64,000 bases of DNA from the NCBI GenBank assembly GCA_022510385.1, contig JAFLTQ010000003.1, positions 109,965 through 173,964 on the forward strand, in the 5' to 3' direction. The position numbers and the translations under genes are program-made. Under the pieces are notes generated by a model. It did not search any database, was not told where the DNA came from, and saw only the letters and a program-made list of their open reading frames with translations. Positions 27,304 to 36,142 of the stretch are shown one piece after another. Position 1 is the first letter of the stretch; each line of letters opens with the position of its first letter. Source of the stretch: Muribaculaceae bacterium. GTDB lineage: Bacteria > Bacteroidota > Bacteroidia > Bacteroidales > Muribaculaceae.

Positions 27304-27384
27304 TTGTCGCAGACATTGCCAGAAATAATAAAACAATGCTATCGCGACAAAACGGGACAAGGGTCGAGGCACTTGTTCCGTTTT
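27304..27384 (+). promoter_or_regulatory. Structured leader directly upstream of yaaA
   Basis: TTGTCGC (27304-27310) pairs with GCGACAA (27344-27350). AAAACGGGACAAG (27349-27361) pairs with CTTGTTCCGTTTT (27372-27384) over 13 bp with one G-U. The second hairpin ends 3 nt before the yaaA start codon and is followed by few T, so it may block ribosome access. The two stems share two bases. An in-frame TTG at 27304 would put this RNA inside the gene, but the encoded peptide has no family match. Confidence 0.45.
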
Positions 27385-27387
27385 ATT

Positions 27388-28164
27388 ATGCTTATACTCT
27401 TAGCAGAATCGAAGACGATGTCTTCCCAAGAGATGGAGGTCTCCTCAGAATTATTCAATAATAACCGACCTCCTTTGGAAGAGATGGCCGACTCCTTGAT
27501 GCAATATGTTGAAAACCTGACTCCTCTTCAAATCGGTGACATTTTAGGGATCAGCCCGCAATTAGCCACAAAGGCTCATAATTACGCATTTGAGTTTCCC
27601 AATAAATCTTCAGGGTATAAGGCAATTGAAGGATTTACCGGTGAGGCTTTTAAAGCTCTATCCGCCGATACTCTGTCTTCGGAGGCTCTGGAAAGTGCTG
27701 ATAAAAATTTAAAAATCATTTCTTCGGTTTACGGTATTCTTAATCCTTCTGATATTATCAAACCCTATCGTAACGAATTCAATAAGCAAATTTTTCCCGA
27801 CAATAAGACACCTATTCAAGTCTTTAAGCCTAAAGTGACAATAGAACTTGTGAATTATATTAAGAAGAATAATATAAAAGAGATAATCAATCTTTTACCC
27901 GGGGACGCTGATAAATGTATCGACTGGAAGATAGTCAGGGCTTTTACTAAAACTTATAAAATTCAGTTTCAATCTTTAGAGAATACCGGGAGATTAAAGA
28001 CTCCGATTGCCAAACGTCTTAAAGAATTAAGAGGCAAGATGGCTCGGCAGATATTAATGGAGGGAATTTCTACTTTTCAAGAATTGATTCAATCGGAAAG
28101 TGAGGATTATATTTATTCTCCTCAACATTCCAAGCCGATGTTACCCATATTTTTAACTGAATAG
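27388..28164 (+). CDS. yaaA: Peroxide stress protein YaaA
   Basis: A 258-residue protein of the YaaA/UPF0246 family. In E. coli YaaA lowers intracellular free iron and limits oxidative DNA damage after hydrogen peroxide, and the fold binds DNA. Matches include the N-terminal MLILLAESKTM, then AIEGFTGEAFKALSADTL, ISSVYGILNPSDIIKPYR, INLLPGDADKCIDW and KRLKELRGKMARQIL. The ATG at 27388 gives the family N-terminus. A structured leader lies immediately upstream. Confidence 0.92.
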   Translation: MLILLAESKTMSSQEMEVSSELFNNNRPPLEEMADSLMQYVENLTPLQIGDILGISPQLATKAHNYAFEFPNKSSGYKAIEGFTGEAFKALSADTLSSEALESADKNLKIISSVYGILNPSDIIKPYRNEFNKQIFPDNKTPIQVFKPKVTIELVNYIKKNNIKEIINLLPGDADKCIDWKIVRAFTKTYKIQFQSLENTGRLKTPIAKRLKELRGKMARQILMEGISTFQELIQSESEDYIYSPQHSKPMLPIFLTE

Positions 28165-28204
28165 GGAAATAGAACATAAATTTATATGCTAAAAAGCAAT
28201 ATTT

Positions 28205-28236
28205 TTTGACAATTAGTCTGTTTTTCCCTAATTTTG
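28205..28236 (+). promoter_or_regulatory. Promoter of second gdh-lysC unit
   Basis: TTTG (28205-28208) and TAATTTTG (28229-28236) are spaced by exactly 20 nt, a full match to the Bacteroidota consensus. Start near 28239, leader about 28 nt. Confidence 0.78.
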
Positions 28237-28266
28237 TAGAGATAATCCATTAATACAAATATAAAT

Positions 28267-29604
28267 ATGAAAGCCTCAGAAGTAATTTCGGATCTCAAGA
28301 GACGTTTTCCAAATCAACCTGAATATCATCAGGCAGTAGAAGAAGTTCTCACATCCATCGAAGACGTCTACAACCGTAACCCTCAGTATGATGAATATAA
28401 TTTAATTGAGAGATTATGTATCCCCGATCGGATTTTTGCTTTTCGGGTTTCATGGCTCGACGATAAAGGGAAAGTGCGCAACAATATGGGATATCGAGTG
28501 CAACACAACAATGCTATCGGTCCCTATAAAGGAGGTATACGCTTCCATTCATCAGTGAATATATCTATCTTAAAATTCCTCGCCTTTGAACAGACCTTTA
28601 AGAATTCTCTGACAACTCTTGCAATGGGAGGAGCCAAAGGTGGTAGCGATTTCTCACCAAGAGGAAAGAGCGATAAAGAAATTATGAGATTTTGTCAGGC
28701 CTTCATATCTGAATTATGGCGTCAAATAGGCCCCGATACAGATGTTCCTGCCGGTGACATAGGCGTAGGAGCCCGCGAGGTTGGTTATATGTATGGCTAT
28801 TATAAAAAGATGGCAAGAGAATTCACCGGAGCCTTCACAGGGAAAGGTTTAGGATTCGGTGGATCCCTTATACGTCCGGAAGCCACAGGATATGGCAATT
28901 GTTATTTCCTTCAAAACATGCTCTCAACAAAAGGTCTTGATGTTAAGGGAAAGAAAGTGGCTGTGTCCGGTGCCGGTAATGTAGCGCTCTACACCACCAA
29001 GAAAATAATGGAACTTGGAGGTAAAGTAGTTTCCTTAAGTGATTCAGGAGGTTCTGTGATAGCTCCGGAGGGTTTCACTAAGGAACAATTTGATTACATC
29101 TTCGAGTTGAAGTCGTATGGCGGAAGAATGTATGAGGTGCCTGAACAATTCCCGGAATTAAAATATTACGAAGGCCAAAGGCCCTGGAAGCTTGTGAAAT
29201 GCGATATCGCAATGCCTTCCGCAACACAAAACGAAGTTGATGGCAGCGATGCAGATGCTCTTCTTCAGGGTGGTTGTTTTGCTGTCAGTGAAGGTGCGAA
29301 TATGCCCTCAACTCCGGAAGCTGTGCATAAATTCATAGATGCCAAAATTCTTTATGCCCCGGGCAAAGCTGCTAATGCCGGTGGAGTGGCTACTTCAGGA
29401 CTCGAAATGGCCCAAAATTCCCAGAAACTTTCATGGTCGGCTGAAGAGGTGGATCAAAAGCTTCGCGGCATCATGAAAAATATCCATGAAAAGTGTGTTG
29501 AATATGGCAAGGAAGCAGATGGATATGTTAACTATGTAAGAGGTGCTAATGTGGCCGGATTCATCAAAGTTGCCGATGCAATGATGGCACAAGGCGTTTT
29601 ATAA
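28267..29604 (+). CDS. gdhA: Glutamate dehydrogenase (paralogue 2, probably NADP type)
   Basis: A 445-residue paralogue of the enzyme at 1576-2913, the same length and about two-thirds identical by eye. It keeps GPYKGGIRFHSSVN, GGAKGGSDFSPRGKS and PAGDIGVGAREVGYMYG. The nucleotide loop reads VSGAGNVALYTTKKIMELGGKVVSLSDSGGS; the SDS-G-G loop resembles NADP-dependent GdhA of enterobacteria, so an assimilatory role is likely (inference). Aspartate kinase starts 7 nt after the stop. Confidence 0.96.
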   Translation: MKASEVISDLKRRFPNQPEYHQAVEEVLTSIEDVYNRNPQYDEYNLIERLCIPDRIFAFRVSWLDDKGKVRNNMGYRVQHNNAIGPYKGGIRFHSSVNISILKFLAFEQTFKNSLTTLAMGGAKGGSDFSPRGKSDKEIMRFCQAFISELWRQIGPDTDVPAGDIGVGAREVGYMYGYYKKMAREFTGAFTGKGLGFGGSLIRPEATGYGNCYFLQNMLSTKGLDVKGKKVAVSGAGNVALYTTKKIMELGGKVVSLSDSGGSVIAPEGFTKEQFDYIFELKSYGGRMYEVPEQFPELKYYEGQRPWKLVKCDIAMPSATQNEVDGSDADALLQGGCFAVSEGANMPSTPEAVHKFIDAKILYAPGKAANAGGVATSGLEMAQNSQKLSWSAEEVDQKLRGIMKNIHEKCVEYGKEADGYVNYVRGANVAGFIKVADAMMAQGVL

Positions 29605-29611
29605 TCTGAAA

Positions 29612-30925
29612 ATGAAAGTTCAAAAATTTGGAGGCACATCTGTCGGCACCCCTCAGCGGATTCGGGATGTTGCCTCCCTTGTTTCTTCTTTCGAGGGTAG
29701 AAACTTTATAGTGCTCTCTGCAATGAGTGGCACTACCAATTCTTTGCTCGAAATTGCGGACGCTCTAAAAAATAATAATAAAAAACTGGCTGCCGAACTC
29801 ACCAATTCTCTTGAGAAGAAGTATGATGATGTTATCATCGATTTATTCTCTACCGAAAAACATAGACAAGCTGCCAAAGATATTTTATCAAGGATTTTTG
29901 AAGATATAAGGCATGTCTTAAATGAGGAATATTCACCGGCAAGTCAGAAGGAGATCGTAGCGCAAGGTGAAATAATGTCTACCAACCTTATGCATCAATA
30001 TATGCTTGAGGAGGGAATGAATGTGGCATTATTGTCAGCTTTTGATTTCATGAAAATCGATGAGAACGGGGAACCTCATTTTAATCATATCGAAAGCAGA
30101 CTCAAAGAATTGCTACCCGAACTTTCTTCTTATGATATAATTCTTACTCAAGGATTTATCTGCCTCAATCATAAAGGAGATATCGACAATCTCCAACGTG
30201 GAGGATCTGATTACACCGCTTCAATCATAGGGGCTGCTATAACTGCTGACGAGGTAGATATTTGGACCGATATCGACGGAATGCACAATAATGACCCCAG
30301 ATTTGTTGAGGAAACTTCTCCGGTGCATAACCTTCATTTTGAAGAGGCCGCCGAGCTTGCTTATTTTGGCGCCAAGATTCTTCATCCCACCTGTATTCTG
30401 CCGGCCAAACTTAATAATATACCTGTTAGACTGCTGAATACGATGGAACCGACAGCAGAGGGGACTCTCATCAATAACGAACTTGAACATGGGAGCATCA
30501 AAGCTGTGGCTGCTAAAGATAATATCACCGCTATCAAAATAAAGTCAAGCCGAATGTTGCTCGCTTACGGCTTCTTGAAAAAAGTGTTTGAGGTTTTTGA
30601 AAAATACCGCACTCCTATTGATATGATAGCAACATCAGAAGTGGGTGTTTCCTTGACTATTGATGATGACAGGAATCTTCCTGAAATTGTTGATGAGTTA
30701 GAGAAGTTAGGATCAGTCACAATCGACAGGAACATGGTGATAATATGCGTAGTGGGCGACTTGGAATGGCAAAACAAAGGTTTTGAAGCAAGAGCTCTCG
30801 ATGCTATCAGGAATATTCCGGTCAGAATGATATCTTATGGAGGAAGCAACTATAATATCACTTTCTTAATTGATAAAGCAAATAAGACTAAAGCTCTTAG
30901 GCTCCTCAGTTATCATTTGTTTTAA
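29612..30925 (+). CDS. lysC: Aspartate kinase
   Basis: A 437-residue monofunctional aspartokinase that phosphorylates aspartate at the head of the lysine/threonine/methionine pathway. Features: N-terminal VQKFGGTSVG, LTQGFI and LQRGGSDYTASIIGAA, then DGMHNNDPRFVEETSPVHNL. The C-terminal third has paired ACT domains (from about 305: AAKDNITAIKIKSS ... VVGDL) for feedback control. Tight linkage to gdh ties ammonia assimilation to the aspartate family. A terminator follows at 31015-31050. Confidence 0.94.
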   Translation: MKVQKFGGTSVGTPQRIRDVASLVSSFEGRNFIVLSAMSGTTNSLLEIADALKNNNKKLAAELTNSLEKKYDDVIIDLFSTEKHRQAAKDILSRIFEDIRHVLNEEYSPASQKEIVAQGEIMSTNLMHQYMLEEGMNVALLSAFDFMKIDENGEPHFNHIESRLKELLPELSSYDIILTQGFICLNHKGDIDNLQRGGSDYTASIIGAAITADEVDIWTDIDGMHNNDPRFVEETSPVHNLHFEEAAELAYFGAKILHPTCILPAKLNNIPVRLLNTMEPTAEGTLINNELEHGSIKAVAAKDNITAIKIKSSRMLLAYGFLKKVFEVFEKYRTPIDMIATSEVGVSLTIDDDRNLPEIVDELEKLGSVTIDRNMVIICVVGDLEWQNKGFEARALDAIRNIPVRMISYGGSNYNITFLIDKANKTKALRLLSYHLF

Positions 30926-31014
30926 AATAAGTAAGAAATACCCTTCAACTATTAAACCTATCGGAATATAACTGTAAATAATAAAAACCTACATAAATTA
31001 ACGATACCTTCTAT

Positions 31015-31050
31015 TAAAAAAGCTCCGGAAAACCATTCCGAAGCTTTTTT
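31015..31050. terminator. Bidirectional terminator between lysC and the DUF3127 gene
   Basis: AAAAAAGCT-CGGAA and TTCCG-AGCTTTTTTT form a stem with one mismatch around AACCA, with A-tract and T-tract on either side; suited to the convergent genes. Confidence 0.8.
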
Positions 31051-31077
31051 TGCTATATCGTTAATTATTATTCTTTT

Positions 31078-31491
31078 TCAGAAAGGAAGATCCTCATCGC
31101 TTGAGTCTGATTCAGAAACGAAGGTCTCATTTCCGGGATATGGAGCCTGATTATTACCATAAGGCTGACCTACCGGAGCCTGAGGCTGCTGATGATTAAA
31201 CCCGCCTCCCATTGAGGGATCATTGGTCATCTCTTCTACTCTATAGACACTTACTTCCGTGTACCATCTTCCATTATATTCATGGCTTTCGAGATCCACA
31301 GCAAAATTATAATTTCTGCCCGGCTCAATATTCATCAATGCTGATTTTTCGCCAAAACATTGAATCTTTACTTTTTTCGGATATTGTCCGAAAGTTTCTA
31401 CTACCCATTCCTTCTTTCTCCAAGGGTTGCCGGCGCGCGAAGTGCCAGTAACCTCACCAAGATATTGGATACATTTAGCTTGAAAATCCAT
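31078..31491 (-). CDS. DUF3127 protein with SSB-like acidic C-terminal tip
   Basis: A 137-residue protein. Residues 1-95 carry the DUF3127 pattern (GEVTGTSRAGNPWRKKEWVVET, QYPKKVKIQCFG, PGRNYNFAVDLESHEYNGRWYTEV), predicted to be an OB-fold related to single-stranded-DNA-binding proteins. A proline/glutamine/glycine-rich linker follows, and the protein ends SDSSDEDLPF. This terminal acidic-Pro-Phe tip is the protein-interaction motif of bacterial SSB proteins (DDDIPF in E. coli). This supports an ssDNA-related role; it is not proof of DNA binding. Confidence 0.85.
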   Translation of the reverse strand: MDFQAKCIQYLGEVTGTSRAGNPWRKKEWVVETFGQYPKKVKIQCFGEKSALMNIEPGRNYNFAVDLESHEYNGRWYTEVSVYRVEEMTNDPSMGGGFNHQQPQAPVGQPYGNNQAPYPGNETFVSESDSSDEDLPF

Positions 31492-31561
31492 TTTTATTCT
31501 GTTTATTTATCGATGCGAATTTAATAATAAAATTCAAGTTTTTCAATCTGTAGGATTATTT

Positions 31562-32278
31562 TTAATCATCAAGATAGTAATTGATCGAAGAAACAACTCT
31601 TATTTTTTTGATGTAGGGAGTATATTGATCCCGATCTTCTATTGAAAATTGTCCTTGGGAAGCAGTCTGAATTTTACCTACCTTGCTACCTGAATCTTCG
31701 GCAAATTTATCAGCAGCGGCCCGTGCATTAAGAGTCGCTTCTGCAATCATTTCAGGCTTTATGCTGTTAAGGTCGGTATATTCGTAGATCGTTTGATATT
31801 GATAATCCCCTGCCACTATGGCTATCCCCTGTTTGAGGAGCTCTGCCTGCTTCTTTATCAATTCGTTGATTTTCTCCACTTTCGAGGAGGTGACAACAAC
31901 AACATTAGTGACGTTATATCTATAAGGATTCTGATTGTATGAATATCTGTCGGCCTGCAGATCCACTACTGCCGGAGGATTTACTGAAATTTCCGAATCC
32001 TCGATACCATTCTCTTTGAGGAATTTCAGTATCATCGCATTGGTGTTCTCAACATTCATAAATATGGATGGAAGATAATTGCCCACTTCTTTGCTTACAA
32101 TAGGCCATGTCACTTTATTGGCACTAACCTCCCTTTCACATAAACCTCTGACTGTCACAATTCTGTGACTGTCGTTCAGATGTGTCAATCCATAACGAAT
32201 AAATATTCCTAATACGATAAGTCCGGCACAAACAAGAAATCCGAATATCGTGACGTTTCCTCTTAATCTGTCGTACAT
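31562..32278 (-). CDS. SIMPL domain (DUF541) membrane-anchored protein
   Basis: A 238-residue protein with one N-terminal transmembrane helix (residues about 10-30, IFGFLVCAGLIVLGIFI) and a periplasmic SIMPL domain: IVTVRGLCEREVSANKVTW, ENTNAMILKFLKENGI, then ARAAADKFAEDSGSKVGKI near the C-terminus. Members include the E. coli oxidative-stress protein YggE and human SIMPL; the molecular role is unknown. It is monocistronic, with a promoter at 32301-32308. Confidence 0.9.
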   Translation of the reverse strand: MYDRLRGNVTIFGFLVCAGLIVLGIFIRYGLTHLNDSHRIVTVRGLCEREVSANKVTWPIVSKEVGNYLPSIFMNVENTNAMILKFLKENGIEDSEISVNPPAVVDLQADRYSYNQNPYRYNVTNVVVVTSSKVEKINELIKKQAELLKQGIAIVAGDYQYQTIYEYTDLNSIKPEMIAEATLNARAAADKFAEDSGSKVGKIQTASQGQFSIEDRDQYTPYIKKIRVVSSINYYLDD

Positions 32279-32300
32279 AAGCTATATTTATAATTTCCTA

Positions 32301-32308
32301 CAAAGGTA
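32301..32308 (-). promoter_or_regulatory. Promoter -7 element of the SIMPL gene
   Basis: Reads TACCTTTG on the minus strand (TAnnTTTG); an ATTG at 32332-32329 is a near -33 element at 20 nt spacing. Start about 20 nt before the ATG. Confidence 0.55.
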
Positions 32309-32453
32309 TAAATTTTTTATTTCATCTTCAATGATAGAAGAAATTTTTAGTCTTATCAAACTCAATATTTATAAACATTGTTATTAATGTAGAAACCTAT
32401 AAATCGGTTCTTATTTTATAAAACAGATAATAATAACATAAAATTATAAAGAT

Positions 32454-32801
32454 ATGATTGACAGAAAGGCATTTGTAAAGTCGATTACAGAACTTGTTCA
32501 AGAATATATCGACAATTTCGACAGGTTTGATTCCAACCCGCAGATTAGAGTTAATCCCGAACTTCTATATGTGGAAGCAGTCGACGGGAGCGCAATGCTT
32601 GAGGATATAGGGGATTCTGAAGAGGCTTTTGAAGATGCAGCCTATGCTCACGGTGACGAAACAATGAGCGCATCAGACTATCAGGAAAAACAGGATCCTG
32701 ACTTTTATCCTATTAAGGACCTTTTAAAACCGGCAGGTCATAACGTGTCGGTGCCCGACTTAGATAAGATAGAAAAAATTGCTGATAATTATTTTAACTG
32801 A
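32454..32801 (+). CDS. Conserved acidic hypothetical protein
   Basis: A 115-residue, strongly acidic soluble protein without a signal peptide. It begins MIDRKAFVKSITELVQEYIDNF and contains a low-complexity acidic centre (EDIGDSEEAFEDAAYAHGDE). I recognise no domain. It has codon usage like its neighbours, lies divergent from the SIMPL gene, and ends in a good terminator shared with the convergent yitT gene. It is probably a real gene. Confidence 0.8.
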   Translation: MIDRKAFVKSITELVQEYIDNFDRFDSNPQIRVNPELLYVEAVDGSAMLEDIGDSEEAFEDAAYAHGDETMSASDYQEKQDPDFYPIKDLLKPAGHNVSVPDLDKIEKIADNYFN

Positions 32802-32810
32802 TACCTAAAG

Positions 32811-32845
32811 AAACAACCGGACTCTAAACTTCCGGTTGTTTTAAT
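32811..32845. terminator. Bidirectional terminator
   Basis: AAACAACCGGA (32811-32821) and TCCGGTTGTTT (32831-32841) form an 11-bp perfect stem flanked by A-rich and T-rich runs, between two convergent genes. The minus-strand stop codon lies inside the loop. Confidence 0.82.
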
Positions 32846-33774
32846 TTCTTTTGTTTCATCTTGACTTTCATGGTGTCGAACCCTTTACCATAAACGCCAT
32901 TAACATTAGCTTGAGTTATAAATGCATTTTCATCTATACTCTTGACAATTCTAAAAATTGTGACGCTTTCTATCTTTCGACACCACACCATCAGAATTTT
33001 CACCGGTTGCTTGGAATACCATCCTTCTCCGTCAAGGACGGTTACACCTCTATGAGCTTCCTGATTAACTCTGTTTGCTATCTCCTCCCATTTTGATGAA
33101 AAAATTATAAACTGCGTGGCCTGTCGGTTTGTGTTTATAATCATATCAGTCACATAAGCCACAATAAATGTTATGACAAGACCATAAACTATCACCGGGA
33201 CTCTTGCCGTGATTCTTGATTCAAAGTCGCCATCGAAAGGGAGAAATATTGAAAGACTCACAATAAACATATCGGTAAAAATCATGGTGCGTCCTATGCT
33301 GACATTACTCCTTTTTGACACCATTGCAGCCACAATATCGGTGCCTCCGGACGACCCGTTATGCACAAAGGTCACACCTATCCCGATTCCACATAATATC
33401 GCACCCAAAATAGCACTCATTGACACATCCGGAATTAGAGGATGTTCCAGATGCATGAATATTGATTCAAAGATACCGATAGCAAGGGAGATCACAGTGG
33501 CTCCAAAAATCGTTCGTAACACAAATGTCTTCCCGACTATTCTCCAGGCAACGCTTAGTAACAAAAGATTGCAAACATACTGGGTGACTGCAACCGGTAT
33601 GAAGCCATTGGTAGCGAAATAGACAAGGGTGCCCACACCGGTGAGACCCCCTATCACTATTTCATGTGGCAATATGAAGGCTGTGAATCCAAGACCATAG
33701 AGAAAGAGTCCTAATATGATAAACATATAGTCCTTAAGACTGGTAAAGAGATTCACTTTGTTTATTCTGTTCAT
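32824..33774 (-). CDS. YitT family membrane protein (DUF161 + DUF2179)
   Basis: A 316-residue protein with five or six transmembrane segments in residues about 15-215 (the DUF161 repeats, with GFTAFILPHEIVIGGLTGVG and GIGVTFVHNGSSGGTDI). A cytosolic DUF2179 domain follows at about 225-300 (VTVLDGEGWYSKQPVKILMVWCRK ... DENAFITQANVNGVYGKGF). YitT proteins are widespread inner-membrane proteins of uncertain transport function. It is divergent from pepT, with overlapping promoters. Confidence 0.9.
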   Translation of the reverse strand: MNRINKVNLFTSLKDYMFIILGLFLYGLGFTAFILPHEIVIGGLTGVGTLVYFATNGFIPVAVTQYVCNLLLLSVAWRIVGKTFVLRTIFGATVISLAIGIFESIFMHLEHPLIPDVSMSAILGAILCGIGIGVTFVHNGSSGGTDIVAAMVSKRSNVSIGRTMIFTDMFIVSLSIFLPFDGDFESRITARVPVIVYGLVITFIVAYVTDMIINTNRQATQFIIFSSKWEEIANRVNQEAHRGVTVLDGEGWYSKQPVKILMVWCRKIESVTIFRIVKSIDENAFITQANVNGVYGKGFDTMKVKMKQKKLKQPEV

Positions 33775-33797
33775 TTAACTTTATTATTTTGGCGCCG

Positions 33798-33825
33798 CAA
33801 AATTACCTAAAATTTAGTAATTTTG
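33798..33825. promoter_or_regulatory. Back-to-back -7 elements of yitT and pepT, forming an inverted repeat
   Basis: CAAAATTA at 33798-33805 reads TAATTTTG on the minus strand (toward yitT), and TAATTTTG lies at 33818-33825 on the plus strand (toward pepT). With the adjoining C/G they form a 9-bp perfect inverted repeat around a 10-nt A/T-rich centre. The two polymerases would have to start from the same 28 bp. Confidence 0.5.
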
Positions 33826-33867
33826 TAATTGTCACAAATAACTTAACGCTACAAAACAAAATTTTCA

Positions 33868-35088
33868 ATGTCACCGGTAGTAGAAAAATTTCTTAAATAT
33901 GTCACTTTTGACACTCAAAGTGACGAGCTTACTAATATGACCCCTTCAACACCGGGTCAGATGACTTTTGCAAAATATCTCAAAGAGGAGTTAGAAAAGT
34001 TAGGTCTGGAAGAAATCTCACTTGATGATTATGGATATCTCATGGCTACTCTCCCCGCAAATTGTGATGAAGAATTGCCAACGGTGGGATTTATTGCCCA
34101 TCTTGACACATCTCCCGATATGAGCGGCAAAAATGTGAAGCCACGGATAGTCGAGAATTATGATGGAAAACCTATAATCCTCAATCAATCTCAAAACATA
34201 GTGTTGGATCCGGAGCAGTTCCCGGAACTTCTTAACTATTTGGGAGAAGATCTTATCGTGACAGACGGAACGACTCTGCTTGGGGCTGATGATAAAGCCG
34301 GAATCGCTGAAATCATTGCAGCCGTTGAGTATCTCATTTCACATCCCGAAATAAAACATGGAAAGGTCAGAATCGGCTTTAATCCTGATGAAGAAATAGG
34401 AATGGGGGCACATAAATTTGATGTGGAGAAATTTGGATGTGATTTTGCCTATACTATGGATGGAGGCGCTGTGGGTGAGCTTGAATTCGAGAATTTTAAT
34501 GCAGCTTCTGCAAAGGTTACTATTAAGGGTAGAAATGTTCACCCCGGATATGCCAAACATAAGATGATCAATTCCATGAGAGTGGCGACACAATTCATTG
34601 TGATGCTCCCTCGTTGGGAAACCCCCGAACACACCGAAGGGTATGAAGGATTTTATCACCTCGTGGGCATTCAAGGCACGGTGGAAGAAACTGTATTGAG
34701 TTATATTATTCGCGATCACGATCGGGCTCGTTTCGAGAGCAGGAAACGCGAGATAGAACATCTTGTTAATAAAACCAATTCTGAATATCCGGGTTGTGCT
34801 TCGGTTGAATTTAAAGATCAATACTATAATATGCGTGAAAAAATAGAACCCGTCATGCATATAATTGAAATAGCGGAAAAAGCTATGCGTGAAGCAGGCA
34901 TAGATCCTCATGTACAGCCTATCAGGGGTGGCACTGACGGTGCACAATTATCCTTTAAAGGCCTTCCGTGCCCTAATATCTTTGCAGGAGGTGAAAACTT
35001 CCACGGAAGATTCGAATATGTTCCGATTTCTTCCATGGAGAAGGCACAAAAGGTGATTGTTAATATAATTAAAGATTGCAAAGCCTAA
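33868..35088 (+). CDS. pepT: Peptidase T (tripeptide aminopeptidase)
   Basis: A 406-residue cytoplasmic zinc peptidase of family M20B that removes the N-terminal residue of tripeptides. Metal and catalytic motifs: [14 protein letters not shown] (about 75-88), [13 protein letters not shown] (about 138), [13 protein letters not shown] with the catalytic Glu (about 173), and the late [26 protein letters not shown]. Length is normal. miaA begins inside its last codons. Confidence 0.95.
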   Translation: MSPVVEKFLKYVTFDTQSDELTNMTPSTPGQMTFAKYLKEELEKLGLEEISLDDYGYLMATLPANCDEELPTVGFIAHLDTSPDMSGKNVKPRIVENYDGKPIILNQSQNIVLDPEQFPELLNYLGEDLIVTDGTTLLGADDKAGIAEIIAAVEYLISHPEIKHGKVRIGFNPDEEIGMGAHKFDVEKFGCDFAYTMDGGAVGELEFENFNAASAKVTIKGRNVHPGYAKHKMINSMRVATQFIVMLPRWETPEHTEGYEGFYHLVGIQGTVEETVLSYIIRDHDRARFESRKREIEHLVNKTNSEYPGCASVEFKDQYYNMREKIEPVMHIIEIAEKAMREAGIDPHVQPIRGGTDGAQLSFKGLPCPNIFAGGENFHGRFEYVPISSMEKAQKVIVNIIKDCKA

Positions 35089-36065
35089 AAAGAAAAAAAG
35101 TTATTGTCATAACAGGGCCGACTGCCTCCGGGAAGTCGGCTCTTGCAGTTGATTTGGCTAAAATTCTTGGCTCTGAAGTCATTAGTGCCGATAGCCGACA
35201 GATTTACAAAGAGATTCCTATTGTCACAGCAGTCCCTTCTATCGAAGAGAGGAAGGGAGTGAATCATCATCTGATTGAAATTCTAAATCTTGAGGATTAT
35301 TATTCTGCCGCTAAATTTGTGGAAGATGCAGAAAAGATTCTTGATAATATCCTGGAAGAATCCGACACAGCTATTGTGTGCGGCGGCAGTATGCTCTATC
35401 TTGACGCTTTGACTAAAGGAATTGATATGTTGCCGACAGTGCCTCAAAAAATACGTTCCCAACTAATGGAGGAATGGAAAGAGAATGGCAACGACTGGCT
35501 TATAGAGAAATTAAAAAATCTTGATAAATCTTATTATAAACTTGTAGACCTCAGGAATCTGAAAAGAGTTTTTCATGCGGTAGAAATTTCAATAACTGCC
35601 GGAGTTCCCTATTCATCCCTTCTTTCAAGAAATCGGAATATATCTGAAGGGGAAGAGAATGATGCTGTAAATATCTCTTTTTCAAATCAAATTGACTCGA
35701 CAAAGAGAATTCAACCTTATGAATTCATCAAAATCTGTTTGACCGGAGATCGGGAATTATTATTCGAAAGAATCAATGCCAGAGTCTTGAGGATGATGGA
35801 GTCCGGGCTTGAAGAGGAGGCTCGAAGGGTTTATCATAAAAGACATCTAAATTCTCTCAACACTGTGGGGTTAAAAGAAATGTTTCAATATTTCGACGGC
35901 AACCTTTCACGTGAAGAAGCGATTTCACGAATTCAGAAAAATACTCGCGTTTATGCCAAGAAGCAACTCACATGGCATAAACGCGATAAAGAAATCAACT
36001 ATTTGGATATCTCCCTCAGCGAGAAAGACAAAATTGATTTTATCCTCTCCTTACTGAGAAAATGA
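35076..36065 (+). CDS. miaA: tRNA dimethylallyltransferase (TTG start)
   Basis: A 329-residue enzyme that adds a dimethylallyl group to A37 of tRNAs reading U-initial codons. The P-loop GPTASGKS is at residues 14-21, then [30 protein letters not shown], and [16 protein letters not shown]. The reading frame has no ATG before the P-loop, so the TTG at 35076 is the only common start codon; it overlaps the pepT 3' end by 13 nt, suggesting coupled translation. Confidence 0.93.
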   Translation: MQSLKRKKVIVITGPTASGKSALAVDLAKILGSEVISADSRQIYKEIPIVTAVPSIEERKGVNHHLIEILNLEDYYSAAKFVEDAEKILDNILEESDTAIVCGGSMLYLDALTKGIDMLPTVPQKIRSQLMEEWKENGNDWLIEKLKNLDKSYYKLVDLRNLKRVFHAVEISITAGVPYSSLLSRNRNISEGEENDAVNISFSNQIDSTKRIQPYEFIKICLTGDRELLFERINARVLRMMESGLEEEARRVYHKRHLNSLNTVGLKEMFQYFDGNLSREEAISRIQKNTRVYAKKQLTWHKRDKEINYLDISLSEKDKIDFILSLLRK

Positions 36066-36142
36066 GAATCAGGCTTCAACAATAACCATAACTCGTAGGT
36101 TTTTTATCTCATCCTAATTCTTATTTCTTAACTAAAACCTTG

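Noticed and set aside
28184..28207. Terminator after yaaA (TGCT/AGCA with T-run)
   Set aside because: Only a 4-bp stem, and the T-run overlaps the -33 element of the next promoter; too weak to call.
34339..34947. 202-codon minus-strand frame inside pepT
   Set aside because: Lies wholly opposite conserved peptidase T motifs; no recognisable protein features.
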